Assembly: GCF_949987515.2 (NCBI RefSeq)
Contig: NC_082695.1
Location: 88,432,104-88,496,103 of the forward strand
Direction of reading: 5' to 3'
DNA length: 64,000 nucleotides
From: Delphinus delphis
Lineage: Eukaryota > Chordata > Mammalia > Artiodactyla > Delphinidae
Part shown: piece after piece, positions 24,161 through 35,630 of the stretch
Layout of the letters: each line of letters starts with the position of its first letter
How positions within the stretch are numbered: the stretch's first letter is position 1
Made by a program: the position numbers and the translations under genes
The notes under the pieces: generated by a model
Databases searched by the model: none
The model's input: the letters and a program-made list of their open reading frames with translations, nothing else
What the model was told of the DNA's origin: nothing

Positions 24161-26560
24161 TGGGTACAAGGCTGCCTAAATATTGAAAAGTGTTAAATCA
24201 AGCTTGCAAGTTGTATAAACTATGCCTTCATAACCACCTGAGAGCCCAGCTTTGAACTTAGAATTCTTGGTTTTTCTAGTCAAAGTGGCAGCAGGGGAGA
24301 GACCAGGCTCAGGTTCCCCGTCTCCTTTCCTCAGCCTCGTCCCCACCGACTTGACCCCGGTCCACCTGTCCAGCTGACGCCGCCCTGGCTGTGTGCTCTG
24401 GCAGACGGACGACTGGGGAGGGACTCCGAGGGTCTGCAGGGGTCAGGGCGAGGGTTAGGGCTGGCTTGGGGCAGGCCGTTCTCCCCGGGAGGGGCCCTCC
24501 CGCCTGAGGCCACGGGGGTCCTGGGGGAGGGGCTGCCCGCCCTGACGGGGGGGAGCGGGCAGGTGCCCCTCGTTTGCTGGCCGTGGCCACTGGTGTTCGG
24601 GGCCCTTCTCTCCCCAGGTGCCTAGGCTCAGCGAGAGCTTCTGGGAGCAGCACGCAGGGTGAGGGAGGTGCTGTCTGCGCAGGTCTGAAGGAGGGCGGGC
24701 TTGGGGTTGCCTGTAGGCAAAGAGGCGCTGGGGCACGGTGGCCGAGCCTGTGCCTGGCTTGCTGCTCCGTCCCTGCCTCGGCTGGAAGGGTCTCCGCCCT
24801 CTCGGTGGCCCGGGGCAGCATCTCTCCCACCTCCTGGCCACCTGGCCACCCCGTGCCCCTCTGACCATCCACAGACCACTGTGTCCGGACGTCGCCCGCC
24901 CCCCGGACTCGCCGCTCCCCAGCCTCCCGACGCAGCTCAGATCCCGCCACAGCGCCCTGGGCACAAGGCAAAGCCCAAGCCAGGCTGACACTCAGCCGTG
25001 GGGCGGGGGGACATCGCTGGCCTGGCCCCATCAGGAATGAGACCCGCTTGCGGAGGGCGGGGCGGTCTAGGGGAGCAGGATGGGCTCCCGGCGCCCAACA
25101 GCCCCCGTCGTCCCAGGGGCCGCCCAGTCCACTCCCCTGGGGACGGGCACCCGGCCCTCTGAGATGAGCCTGAGAGGGGACGGAACAGGGCAGCCCAGAG
25201 CTCCGGGCCGGGGCGCCGAGATGCTTAGTGGCGCTCAGCCGGCCGTTCCTAATTGCCTGTGGAACTGAGGACTGATGCTCAGATACGACCCCAAAAAGTG
25301 ATTCCACCAAACGGGCTGAAGGTGCCGCTTCCTCTTCCGTCCGCGGTGGGGCAGGGGTGCCGCTCGCACAGACCCCGTCAGGCTGCGTGGGCAGCGCCGA
25401 TGGGCGGGTCACTCCGGCCTCTAAGGCAGCGCAGCCACGGCAGAGCATCCGGGCCGGGGGCAGGGCCTTGGGCAGGACCACAGCCCGGGCCTGAGGCCTC
25501 ACCGCAGGGCATGTGGTACGGCTGCACCGGGCCTGGCACCCACGCAGCGCCCTCGCGGGGACCTGCCCCGCGTCCCCAGAGTTCGCTGCTCGCCACGGCC
25601 ACCTGGGCCCGCCGGGGGCCTGTGGGTCGGCTGTTAGCACACAGACCCCCTGGACAGGCTCCCGCGGGGATCTGACTAGGCTTTTCTGCGGGCTGCGTAT
25701 AACACTTGCGAGTGCGAGAGAGCGGGAAGCACAGGGTCGGGTGCGGGTGGAGAGCTGCTCAGGACGCAGAGCTGGTTGCACAAAAAGTGAAGAAAAAAGC
25801 GCCGCCGCCCTCCGCCTCACTTCCGAGGGCTGGAGGGCGAGGCCCGCGCCGTGGTCTGATCGCGCCCCGTGATCTTCGCCGTCAGGCCTCTGGCCTCTGT
25901 CTGGGTGACCCCGTGCCAGCCGTCAGCAGCAGTTCCGCATCGAATAGCGGTGACATTGCACGGAGTGCACGCTGCCTGGGGGGTGTCCAGGTGGTGAGGA
26001 CGCAGCACGGGGGTCCCCGTCGTGGCCCCGCGTGTCTGCACCAAGCAGGAGGGACCAGCACGGTGTGCCGGGCGGGGACGTGACGACGTCCACTACGGCA
26101 GGATGTGGGAAGCCAGTGGGTAGCCTTAAGCCTGACTAAAGCATCCCGCACCGCGGGGCACAGCCGCCCCAGCGTGGATCCTCCCGTGGGGCCTGGACCG
26201 GTGGGCCGTGCCTCGAGGAGAAACCGGGGACGCTGGGTGGAGCCAGGGCCTGTCGGGCCTGTGCAGAGGCAGCAGACAGCTCCGCAAGGGCGCCAGGCGA
26301 CCGGGCTCTGCCCTGCCGGGGCAGCGCCAGCGTCACAGCGCCCGAAGCAGCAGGGCAGTTTCAGCGATAGCCGGGACTGGGCAGCTCCGATCGCAGGAGC
26401 TCTTCCTCATGTTGCAGCGAATCGCTGCCCTGGAATTCCTGCCGTCGTCCAACCTCTGTCCTCGGGGCAGACGCACCAGAGGACTCGCTTCCCCACACTC
26501 TCCTCTGCCCCGCAGCTGCGACCGAGCTCTGTCCCAGTGGCTTCGGTCCAGAGCCGAGCA
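24161..26560. other. GC-rich unique DNA holding a 503-codon open frame on -
   Basis: The minus strand is open from 25820 to 24309 (503 codons). The translation is rich in Arg, Ala, Pro, Gly and Ser, has no recognisable domain, repeat, signal peptide or membrane segment, and is overlapped by several other frames on both strands. I read it as a chance frame in GC-rich DNA and do not call a gene. Confidence 0.5.
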
Positions 26561-26564
26561 CCGG

Positions 26565-26735
26565 CTGGAAATTTGATGATCTCACGACTATTATTAATTT
26601 TCTGTGTGGTAATAGATTTCTACTAATGTTCTTTTTAAAAATCTTTATTTTTCAGGGAAAGCTAACCAAATATTTATGGATGAAATGTGAAGCCTGGGAT
26701 TTCTGTGGCTGGCGGGCAGAGGGCACCAGGCTGGC
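26565..26735 (+). mobile_element. L1 3'UTR fragment, sense
   Basis: GTGTGGTAATAGATTTC near 26602, TTTTTAAAAATCTTTATTTT near 26632 and AATATTTATGGATGAAATG near 26669, followed by CCTGGGATTTCTG, match the usual 3'UTR of old L1 copies (normally ending in a TGATGTCTGGGATTTGC phrase). The piece is truncated at both ends. Confidence 0.65.
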
Positions 26736-28924
26736 CGTGGAAGGGGGCCCGTGGGGTCTACAGGGCCGTTCTCTCTACCGTTTCCGTTCTCACTTGTCTG
26801 TAATATAAAGTCAGAAGACGGGCCCGGAGCAGACGCTCCCAGTCTCATATCTTGCGTCTTGACTCTGAGAGCCGAAAATGCAGGCTCCTCGGGGCCCCCA
26901 CACCATCTGGGCTGGAAGGAGGACCATCCAGCCCCCCACGGCCAGGCTGCTGTTGCCAGGCGCCCGTCTCCCACTGACCTTCCAGGGAGGGGCCTGGACC
27001 ACTTGGCGTCGCCCTCACAGGGTCCCTCCTGGCTTCGCAGCTCTAACTGGATCCGGTCAGCACGGTACCTGCCGAGGGGTTAGGGCCCCAGACTGGTGCC
27101 TGGGCCGAGCGTGGTGGCTGCACGGTGGCCTTGACGCTGCCAGCCCAGGAGCGGAGGCCTCGGTTTCCGAGCGACACACGGGAATCGTTCTTTGGGAGGG
27201 AAGAGAGATGTGATCGGCGAATAGCCCTCCCAGCACAGGCATGGAGTCGAGGGCAAGTTCTTGGAGGAGCTCCGCGCGCCCCAGAGTGTGTCCACGCCAG
27301 ACACGTGTGCGGCCAGCGTGTGTTCTACCCAAGCTGACGCATGTGTGGACCCTCCCCGTGTTTCTCTGATGTCCACTGCAAGGGTCCCTCCAGGGAAACT
27401 GTGGTTGGAGCTGGGGACAAGGGGACAGCCGTGGCGCGTGGAGGGGTGGACGCCCGGGGGGGGGGGTGCTTAGCCCAGGTCTAAGCAGGTCTGGCTGCAC
27501 CTTCCTTGTTCTGCCCACATTCCGGCCGCCTTGGCGTCAACACACCTTGGCCCTGGTAACTGCGTCTCCCCCTCCTCCTCATCAGAAAAGGCCACGGGCA
27601 GCCTCCGAACGCCCCTCCTCGCCAGCCAGGAGCTTCCCAACCTTCTTAACCGAGGCCAGTCCCGCCATGAGAAATGGCCCTGCTGTCACAACAGCGTACA
27701 CGGCACAGGCAGATGGGCGACGACCTTGCCAGGGGAGCGATTCCCCAATAGAAATCAGCGTCTGTTGCAATCGTAGAAATGGACATCTCTATTCCATTTT
27801 TTAATGCTAGCTAGGACTCATGACGTTGACTTCACAGCCAGCTAATGGGTGGTGACCGCAGCCTGGCTGAACTCTGTGTACGCTGGCCTGATGGCCGCCG
27901 CAGCTGGACACCAGCTCTGCCAGGACCTGCTGACCCAGGGCGGCTGTCCCCTCCTGCGAAGGTGCCTGGGGGACCTGCGCTCCTTTGCCCGAAGCTCCCC
28001 TCTGTGTGGCCGCAGACCAAGACGCCATCGACAGTACCCCAGACAAAGCCCAGCAGAGCCTCAGCCGGCTGTTACGGGTGGCTCTGAAAATGTGCTTTTA
28101 TTTTTTTAACTGCGTTTTCCAAATTGTCTCCCACGGATCAGGTTACTTTTAAAACCAGAAAGAAAATCAAGGTTAGGAGAGAGCAGGATAAAATGGGGCC
28201 ACTGCAGAGTCCGCCCACGTTTCACGGGCCAGCGGGTGCCCGGCTCGAGGCGAAGCCTCCGTCTGCGAGGGCCCCATCCGTCCCGCGAGGCTGGCCCCGG
28301 TCCTGGCACACCTTCCCCCTGGGACGCGATGGAAGAGGAGAAACAAGACGGTGGCCCGGCTGCCCGCCCATGTCCCCCGGCCCAGGTGGCCTCTGCGTCG
28401 CAGCTGAAGCCTGGCTGGTGTGAGTCCTCCACCCGCAGGTGGGCAGCGGCCTCCCCTCGCTTTTCCTCGGGCGCCTCTTCACCTCGCCTGCACCCCAGCC
28501 AGGCGAGCCGTGTCAGTGCCTCTCAGCCGATCGGAGCTTCAGGCCGCTACCCCACGACTGGGCTCAGGCCGTCTCCGCCTGGAGTCGCGGAGCGCCCGCG
28601 GCCACTCGGCCTTCAGTGGCAGCGATGGTGTCGCCCGCGTCCCGAGTGAACGTGCTGCTCCCGGAGCTGAGTCGGCCGAGGGAGTGCTTGGCTCACCCCC
28701 TGAAAGCGGTGCACGGAAGAGGGGCGTCTCCGAACCCTGGCCTCGGAGGCAGGAGGGATGGAGGGAGAAAGTAGTGCCGAGGCCCCCGGTCCTGTTTCCC
28801 GTCTGTTCTGCCTCATCGTCTGCAGAGGCTGAGAGGACAGATTGCAGCCCTGACGGTTCTAGGCCGGGACACGGCCGTGCAGCAGAGGCTGAGAGGTGGC
28901 GGGGCAGGGGACCCTAGGGGTGAC
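26736..28924. other. GC-rich unique DNA, CpG-dense at 28540-28720
   Basis: No gene was recognised. The interval 28540-28720 has many CG dinucleotides (for example GTCGCGGAGCGCCCGCGG near 28583) and could be a small CpG island or a GC-biased hotspot trace. An 11-bp poly-G sits near 27457-27467. Confidence 0.4.
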
Positions 28925-29775
28925 CAGGACACAGAGAACCTAGCAACAAACACAGGTGGATTGATCTGACTTCATGAAAATTAAGAGCTTTTGTTCATCA
29001 GAAGACACCGTTCAGAAAGTGAAGAGGTGCTGCCACGTAGCCACGGATACTGAGGACGCAGAGAACTCTTAGAAACCAACGTGGGAAGGCTGACAGCTCC
29101 ATCCTCCAGTGCGCAGAAGATCTGAGCAGGCGTCCACACAAAGACGTCGGGCGTCCAGCCAGCATCTGGGAAGGGGCTCGGAGTGACTGGAGGCCAAAGG
29201 GCTGACGAGCACGTGGGTGTGGAGCACAAGGGGGCCACAGGCCCGGCGGAGGCGTAAGCAGGCAGCGCCGCTGGGAACCGTCCAGCGGCATCCACGCAGC
29301 TGAGCCCGCGGGGCTCTGTGCCCATCTGCTCGGCAATTGGTGCACACCCCGCGGCACGGGCGTGTGCCCACCGGGGATGTGGGGGGCCGTGTTTGTAGAG
29401 TCTTGTCTATGCAAAGAGCCAAACGCCGGACACAACCCAAATGCCCACCAGCAGCAGAACAGATCATCAGTTTGGTGTGTCCACACACGGGACACTACAC
29501 AGCACGGAACGAAACCGACGCCTTCACGCCGCGGGACGGCTCTGACAGGTCAGATGAGAGCAAACAGGCACAGTGGCCCGAGTGTCGGGAGCCGGCAGGG
29601 GTGACCTACGGTGACCGAGGTCAGCACAGGGGCTGACTCTGGGTGGGGCTCAGGGCCGCCTTCTGAGGTGCCGAGGACGCTCCGTATCTCGGTCTCGGTG
29701 GAGGTTTCAGGGCGGACACTCATGTGAACATTCCCCAAGCCGTGCACCTGGCTGTGCGTCTGTCGTACCAAACAT
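28925..29775 (+). mobile_element. L1 3' region, sense, strongly GC-shifted
   Basis: The order of landmarks follows an old L1 from late ORF2 to 3'UTR: ACTTCATGAAAATTAAGAGC near 28970 with TTTTGTTCATCAGAAGACAC behind it, GAAAGTGAAGAGG near 29014, AAGAGCCAAACGCCGGACAC near 29415, CAACCCAAATGCCCACCAGC near 29435, and GGACACTACACAGCACGGAA near 29490. Many TG/CA sites appear converted back to CG, which makes the copy unusually GC-rich. No frame survives. Confidence 0.7.
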
Positions 29776-29779
29776 AAAG

Positions 29780-29940
29780 CCTCACAGGCCCTGGAATCAG
29801 GCCTCCTTGGGTTTGAACCGGGGTCTGACCCTGCTCTGCTCCCGGACTGCCCTGGGCCTCGGTTCTCATCTGGGCAGTGGGGTGGCAGCAGTGCCCAGCC
29901 CAGATGCTGTTGTGAGGATAAACGCGGATCAAGCTTGGAG
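29780..29940 (+). mobile_element. MIR SINE
   Basis: Near-complete MIR layout in sense: CTGGAATCAGGCCTCCTTGG, then GGGTTTGAACCGGGGTCTGA, CCTGGGCCTCGGTTCTCATC and TTGTGAGGATAAACGC. MIR is an ancient tRNA-derived SINE of all mammals, so the copy predates the whale lineage. Confidence 0.8.
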
Positions 29941-32220
29941 GCCCGACTGCCCCGCGGAGCTCAGGAAGCGCCGCTGCTCCTCCAGCTGTTCGGTGGTTCA
30001 TTCTCTCCAGGTGGTCAGACTTGTTTGCCCTGGGCTGGCGCCATGCCCGCCCGTTTCACATTCTTCCCCATCACATGGCCTCGTGGCCTCATGTTTCACT
30101 CATGCATCCAACACCAGGTCTCAGGAAGTAGCCCGTCTGCAAGCTTTCTTTTCTGTGCAGGCTTTAGTTGCTGTCGTGGATGGTGCATAAACATTGCTGA
30201 AAAACCTGGCACCAGACACAGCTGCGCTTCCACATGCTAACAGATTAGGTTGACCAAAGGGTCCCAGTAAATATTAGAAACTGGACACAAAGCTGAGTTA
30301 CAGGATGAGATTTTAATTTAGAGTGGCTTGATATAATAGCGATTTCTTTTCAGCACGGAACTGAGGAGTGTCCTACCTCTGGAGAATCAAGCTGTATCCA
30401 TCTCCGGAAAAACTCAGAGGAACGCTTCTTCATAATTAACAAACCAAGATTCAAGCCAGCACGTTTCCAAGGTCCAAACAAACACCCGAGTTAATCAGCC
30501 CAAACAGAGCGACACAAATCCAGTAAGCAGGGCTCCAGAAACCCCAGGGAGTCAAGGCTTCCGACGGAGTCTCCTCACATCCCTCAGGGCCGCTTCGCGC
30601 CCGTGCAGGGGAAACGCCCGGCTCGCATAGCTGTACCAGCCTTGCGTGGGCTTTTTGTGGCATTTGCCGTGAACCTTATGTTGTGTCTTCAGGTGTGTTT
30701 TGACCAAACAGCATCAAGACGTTGGATAAGAAACGTTCCTATGTTTCCACGCCAGGATTCCAGGAACAGTCACCCCTGCAACCCCTTATTCTTTGGGGAG
30801 CTAGGTAATTGGTCCTAAGTCCCATAGACGGTGAATGGTATGAATGTGTTCTGTGTAAACGCGCACACGTGGGAGGAATGATGTCTGCAGGGTCCTTGTA
30901 TTTGAAGCTGCGGATGAACAGAAGTGAGCGAGCGGGAGGCCCCTTTGGGCCCCAAACGGCGCCTTGATGACGTGACTTCCGGCTTTTTTGGTTGGGCACC
31001 TGGGGAGGCACAGGGACAGGCCATCGAGACGAAGGGAACTGGACTCGTCCAGGCCGGAGCCAGACCCGCTGAAGACAGAGCATCCCCAGCCCTCGCAGGG
31101 GCCCCAGGGAAGGGGGCAGCGGCGGCGAGCGCAGGGCGGACGCTGAAGGTGCAAGGGGCGCGCGTCACGCGCCAGTCTTTTACGGTAGCTTTTGGAAGCC
31201 ACGGGTCACTTGACCATTGTAAGTCTTATGCTTATTACGGAGGGTAGCCCTTACAGCTGTCATGGTCACGGTGTGAAAGCTCACGGGAGTGGGAGGCCGG
31301 GCTCTCGTTTTCTGTCAACCTGGGTATCTGTCTCCTTCCTGCACTGGAGGTGGGTGAGAACGGGGGTCCTCGGCCCCCATCTCGGAAGCCGACGTCCTGG
31401 AGGCCTCAGCAGAGGCCATGGAGGGTGACCTGCCACGACCGACGGCCCGCGTCCGGGAACAAAGGTGCGTGGAAGTTGCACGGGCCCGAGAGCGCCGTCC
31501 CCCTGGGTGAGGGCGGGGCAGCGTGGCAGCAGCGTCCTGCCACTGGCCACGAGACGGGAATTAACGTCCTGCAGTTTGTCGTCTGGCGGGGCGCTTCGAT
31601 ACTTGAGAGACGGGATCTTTATTTCGGAAACGCTGTTCGGCCATTGGCCCCATTCTCCACTGCTCTAATTTCTCCCAGAATTATAATTAGGAACAGTGTA
31701 AGCGAAAGGAACGTGCAGTCTCGAGCGCCCCAAAATGACTCAGCCGGAGCCCCCTGGGTCCTCTTTCGGGAGGCGGCCCTTCCACTCGCTGGTGAGCTGA
31801 CCTTGCTGCAAGGCCTTCTTGCTCTTTCCTTCTCTCTTCCACCACTTTTCGTCTTCCCTCCTAGCGCTGACTGTCTGAATCCAGACCCGCTGCCTCAACC
31901 CCTCCTTCCCAGCTGCCTCAGTGAGACCCACAGATGGATTTGAGAGAGGATCAGGCACTCCGTGCTGACCACGCAGGGCTGACCGGCACCGGGGACGCTG
32001 CCAGGCCGCAGGAGGTGTCTTGCTTGCCATGGCCTTTGGAGAGCACCACGTAACAGAAATTGCCCACCATGCGAGAATCTGCACCGTGGAAATTGGACAA
32101 CTCAAGGCTTTTTTCTCCAGAGAGCCGATGGCTGAACATTTTCCAGCTCTGCTCTGCCTATAACATGAGAGGAGAATAGACAGAAAAGGAAAAGAGTAGG
32201 AACACAGACAATGTAGGGGG
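29941..32220. other. Unique DNA with an AT-rich island at 31640-31700
   Basis: No gene or certain mobile element was found. AT-richer parts at 30240-30470 and 30640-30900 are unassigned. At 31640-31700 an ATTATAATTAGGAACAG stretch preceded by CTCTAATTTC resembles a small homeodomain-site cluster. Overlapping frames carry no domain. Confidence 0.4.
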
Positions 32221-32224
32221 CAGG

Positions 32225-33715
32225 GGAACAAACCCTAACGAATATTCAGAAAGATAGAAAAAGACGTTTGCAATCACGCAGGAGGGAGAGGCTAGGTTAG
32301 AGGGATTATTCAGAGTTTAAGAAAGAGCTCTTGGGAATTAGAAAAAATGAAGCACAAATAAAAATTCAGAGGAGGAGCTGGAGGTGAAACCGAGATATCC
32401 CGGAAAGTGGAAGAAAAATACAAAGCGGAGAAGAAAGAGATTCAGTGAATTAAAAGATCAGGGCCGCCCCGGGGGCGCAGCGGCTGGGAGTCCGCCTGCC
32501 GACGCAGGGGACGCAGGTTCGTGCCCCGGTCCGGGAAGATCCCACGTGCCGCGGAGCAGCTGGGCCCGTGAGCCATGGCCGCTGAGCCTGCGCGTCCGGA
32601 GCCTGTGCTCCGCAACGGGAGAGGCCACAACAGTGAGAGGCCCGCGTACCGCAAAAAAAAAAAAGATCAGTCCAAGGGGCCCAACATCGAAGTAAAGGAA
32701 GTTCAGAAAACGGAGGGCAGGATACCATCAAAGAAACCATGCAAGATGCTTCCACGGATGGAGGTGTTTCGTTTCCAGACTGAAAGGACCAAGTTCCTGG
32801 CCCTGTGAGTAAAGCACGCCTGCTTGGAGACCCACCCTCGGGACATTTTGGAGTTGAGAACTCTGAGATAAAGACCCCAAGAGCTTCCAGAGAGAACGTG
32901 CGACTTCCAGAGGGTCAGGAACGGGAAAGACACTGGAATCTTACGTAGCAACACGGAACCCAGGAGACGGTGAGAAATGCTTTACTGTTCGTTCGGGAAG
33001 ATAATTTCCTACCATTTTAGGAACTGCTTTATCGATCAAGCGTGAAGGAAGAGATATTTTCAGACATGTATGGAAGCTCCTAGAGGATGTACACCAGCAA
33101 CCTGAGAGCGTAAATCATGGAACAGGAAGCCTGGGGCCAGGAACCACGGCGCCAACACAGGTGGGAGGCTGAGGGCTCCGAGGACCACGGGAGAGGGTGT
33201 CCTGGGTGACAGTTTGCCAGTGGCCAGATTCACGTGTGAGAGCAGAGGGTACAGGTGGGCACCCCCAAGGAAAACCTGGAACCGGTACAAAGTCTGGTGC
33301 GTCTTGCTGTCCAGGGAGATTAGCGCCAGGGACACAGGCCTGTCTCCTGCGGTTTCACTGTCCTAAGAACGTGGTGCTCCTCTGTGGTCTAACCCCTGCT
33401 GCCAAGCCCACCGCCCTTCCCGCCCACTCAAGGGCAGACCTGGTGTGAAGGAACCTTGGAGATTTACCCACATGCCCCTCGACAGTTTGCTACAAAAGGC
33501 ATCTTGAGGAAATTGGAGGAAGCGGGATATTGAGGGTGACTCTTACCTTAGCTGGGTATGAAAGTGGTGTTGGGGTGACGTTAGGAACAAGCCCTCACCT
33601 GTAAGAGGCACAAGCTGAAGTATTTATGGATGAAACGACATGATGTCCGAGATTTGGTTCAGACTCCAAGTGTATTTATTCATATTATGTAAACTTGTTC
33701 AGTTTAAAAGTAAGT
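32225..33715 (+). mobile_element. HAL1-like/L1 element, sense, split by a SINE
   Basis: A-rich ORF1-type sequence (32225-32461) continues after the inserted SINE with TCCAAGGGGCCCAACATCGA (32671), AGCTTCCAGAGAGAACGTG (32882), TTTTAGGAACTGC, ATCAAGCGTGAAGGAAGAG and TTTTCAGACATGTATGG (33059), which follow the RNA-binding and C-terminal part of L1 ORF1. A 3'UTR-like segment follows directly (AAGTATTTATGGATGAAACG near 33618, then TGTCCGAGATTTGG). No ORF2 lies between them, which is the layout of HAL1 (half-L1) elements; an L1 with a large internal deletion would look the same. All frames are broken. Confidence 0.65.
32462..32660 (+). mobile_element. CHR-2-type SINE with perfect target-site duplication
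   Basis: Full-length cetacean-type tRNA-derived SINE: GGCGCAGCGGCTGGGAGTCC head, B-box region CAGGTTCGTGCCCCGG, the long body with GAGCCATGGCCGCTGAGCC and CTGTGCTCCGCAACGGGAG, then CCCGCGTACCGC and an A-tail. The 10-bp repeat AAAAGATCAG flanks it exactly at 32452-32461 and 32661-32670. The head is GC-altered (GGCCGCCCCGGGGGCGCAG). Perfect flanks suggest a fairly recent insertion into the older LINE. Confidence 0.97.
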
Positions 33716-35560
33716 TTTTAAAAAGTCATAGCACGTGTCTTGTCTCGTCTAGAAGAGGAGGGTGGCGATGCCAGGGAGGTGGCGGCCGTGCTGCCCGTCC
33801 AGGTGTTCCCCGTGGCATCCATGTGGACGTAACAAAGCCACCCCCCCGGGGTGAGTCACCTACTCCAAGTGCGAGGAGGCAGGGAGGGCGTGTGTGAGGC
33901 CTCAGAGTTGAGGGTTCAACACCCCGAACCTTCACCTTCCATAGCAGGACGTCAGCGGATGACGCCTAAGTCTGAAAAATCCTAAATTGGCAGTGAAACA
34001 CGTTTTTCAAAAATTGCAGGTAGAAATGAAAAGCAAGTAGAAAGAAATGGAATGGGGGCCTTTGGGGGGCGAGAGGCGGGGTGTGATGCTGTTCCCTTGT
34101 TGCCCTGCAAATATAAGAATATGCCTTCATTTAAAGGAATTTGTTAACTTTAGGAAAAGTAACCCGTGCGGTGATCAACAACAGAGAGGGGCCCGAAGAC
34201 AGGGGGCCTCGCTGCGCACCAAGGAGAGAAATGAACGTCGCGCAGGGGTGCGCGCGAGCGCCCCAGCACCAGCGCCCAGGCCTCCCTGTGTGGGAGGGCC
34301 GGGTGGGAGCCCCCCTGCCCTGCAGGGCACAGGCTCCACACAGCGGGCCCTTCCGCCGAGGCCACTCCCTGCTGACCTTGAGGCCGGAGCTCCCCGAAGA
34401 CCGGGCTGGTGCCGGGGGACGGCTGCCCTCGGGAGGGGCCCGGGTGACGGGGTCCCTGCCCTACAACGCTCTGCCCCGCCGGCCTGCCTCGAGAAGGAGC
34501 CTCTGCCTTCTGCTCTCCGGGCAGCAGAGCTCTCCAGCCACCCGGGCTGAGCTGCCGGATTCCTGGGTGGACAGGAAACTGAAAGCTTTAAGCCCTGAAT
34601 GGTTAGGATTTCGAAAATAGGGCAAACAATTAAACTAAATTGCAGACCTAATGGCTTTCCCTTAAAATGTTAAAGCAGAAGCCACTCCGTGTTTACCTGG
34701 GAGGCGCGGTACGGCCGACAGCATAGCTCTGTCCTGATTTCTCACAGGGAAGGGCTCTACCCTACAGACCGCTTGTGCAGAACACTGTGAAGTGAAGTTC
34801 TTGATGTCTGTTAGGTCAAGAAGTACTTTCAAATGGCGCAAATGGCCACTGTGGGGAGTTCCTCACCCCTCTGTCTGCATTTGGCCCCCAAAACAAACAG
34901 TCCCCGCCGACGAGGGAAGAGCGAGGGGTGGCCAAATGCCACGTGGGCCCCGGAGGACTCCGGGCCCGGACGCGGCCACGGGGCCCAGAGGCCTGGGTGC
35001 GAGCTCCGGAGGGTGTGACTCAGGCCTCCTGTTCTCAGGCCCGGGTCCACGCACCGGCGGCGAGGCTGGCCCTGCACAGGCCGGCCCTGCACAGGCCTGT
35101 GCCCGGCGGGCGGCGAGGTGGCCGCGGGGACGCTGCTGACCCGCGGAGGGCAGGGCCTGCGGGGACGGGGCCCAGAGGCCGAGAAGGGAGCACCTTCTGG
35201 AGGAATCCTTCTGGAAGGAAACCTTCTGGAGGAATCCAAAGGGCACAGGCTAGAGCCGGCCGCGACCGGGCAGCCCTTGGGAGCAGCTGGGAAACCGCAG
35301 GCAAAAGTGCAAAGACGGTGGAGACCCCGCTTCTTAACCACTCGCCCTGCATTCTGCAGTTCACCCCCAGATCGACCTTCACTCAGAGCTGCCAGACAGC
35401 TGTTCAAAAGGCGAGGGTGGAGCCCCGCCCGGCCCGGCCGCCCGAGGCTACACGGGGGCTGCAGCAGGAGGGCACCGAGGCGCCCGGCACGCGGGGTGAG
35501 CCCATCCCTTGTCTCTGACGTCACTTGTTTTCAGGTGTCCCAAGTTAACTGGCAGAAAGA
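33716..35560. other. GC-rich unique DNA, CpG-dense at 34990-35190
   Basis: No gene was recognised. The interval 35033-35180 is very CpG-rich and includes a 15-bp duplication (GGCCCTGCACAGGCC) at about 35069-35098. An AT-richer piece at 34610-34690 contains CAATTAAACTAAATTGC. A small repeat of CCTTCTGGAGGAATCC type sits at 35190-35237. Confidence 0.4.
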
Positions 35561-35563
35561 AAT

Positions 35564-35630
35564 ATGAGAGAGAGAGGGAGAGGGAGAGAGAGAGAAGGGG
35601 AGGAAGAGAGGGAGGGAGAGGGCGGTGAAG
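35564..35630. repeat. Purine (GA/GGA) tract
   Basis: About 65 bp of almost pure A and G on + (GAGAGAGAGAGGGAGAGGG type). It is a mirror-like homopurine run of the kind that can form triplex (H-DNA), and it could be a decayed microsatellite. Confidence 0.9.

Noticed and set aside
24309..25820. Calling the 503-codon minus frame a gene
   Set aside because: No domain or signal, low-complexity GC-driven composition, and many overlapping frames. Kept only as a finding to check.
32575..32808. Small gene starting at ATGGCC inside the SINE
   Set aside because: The start codon and the first codons are the conserved SINE body, seen also in the copies at 41179 and 62608.
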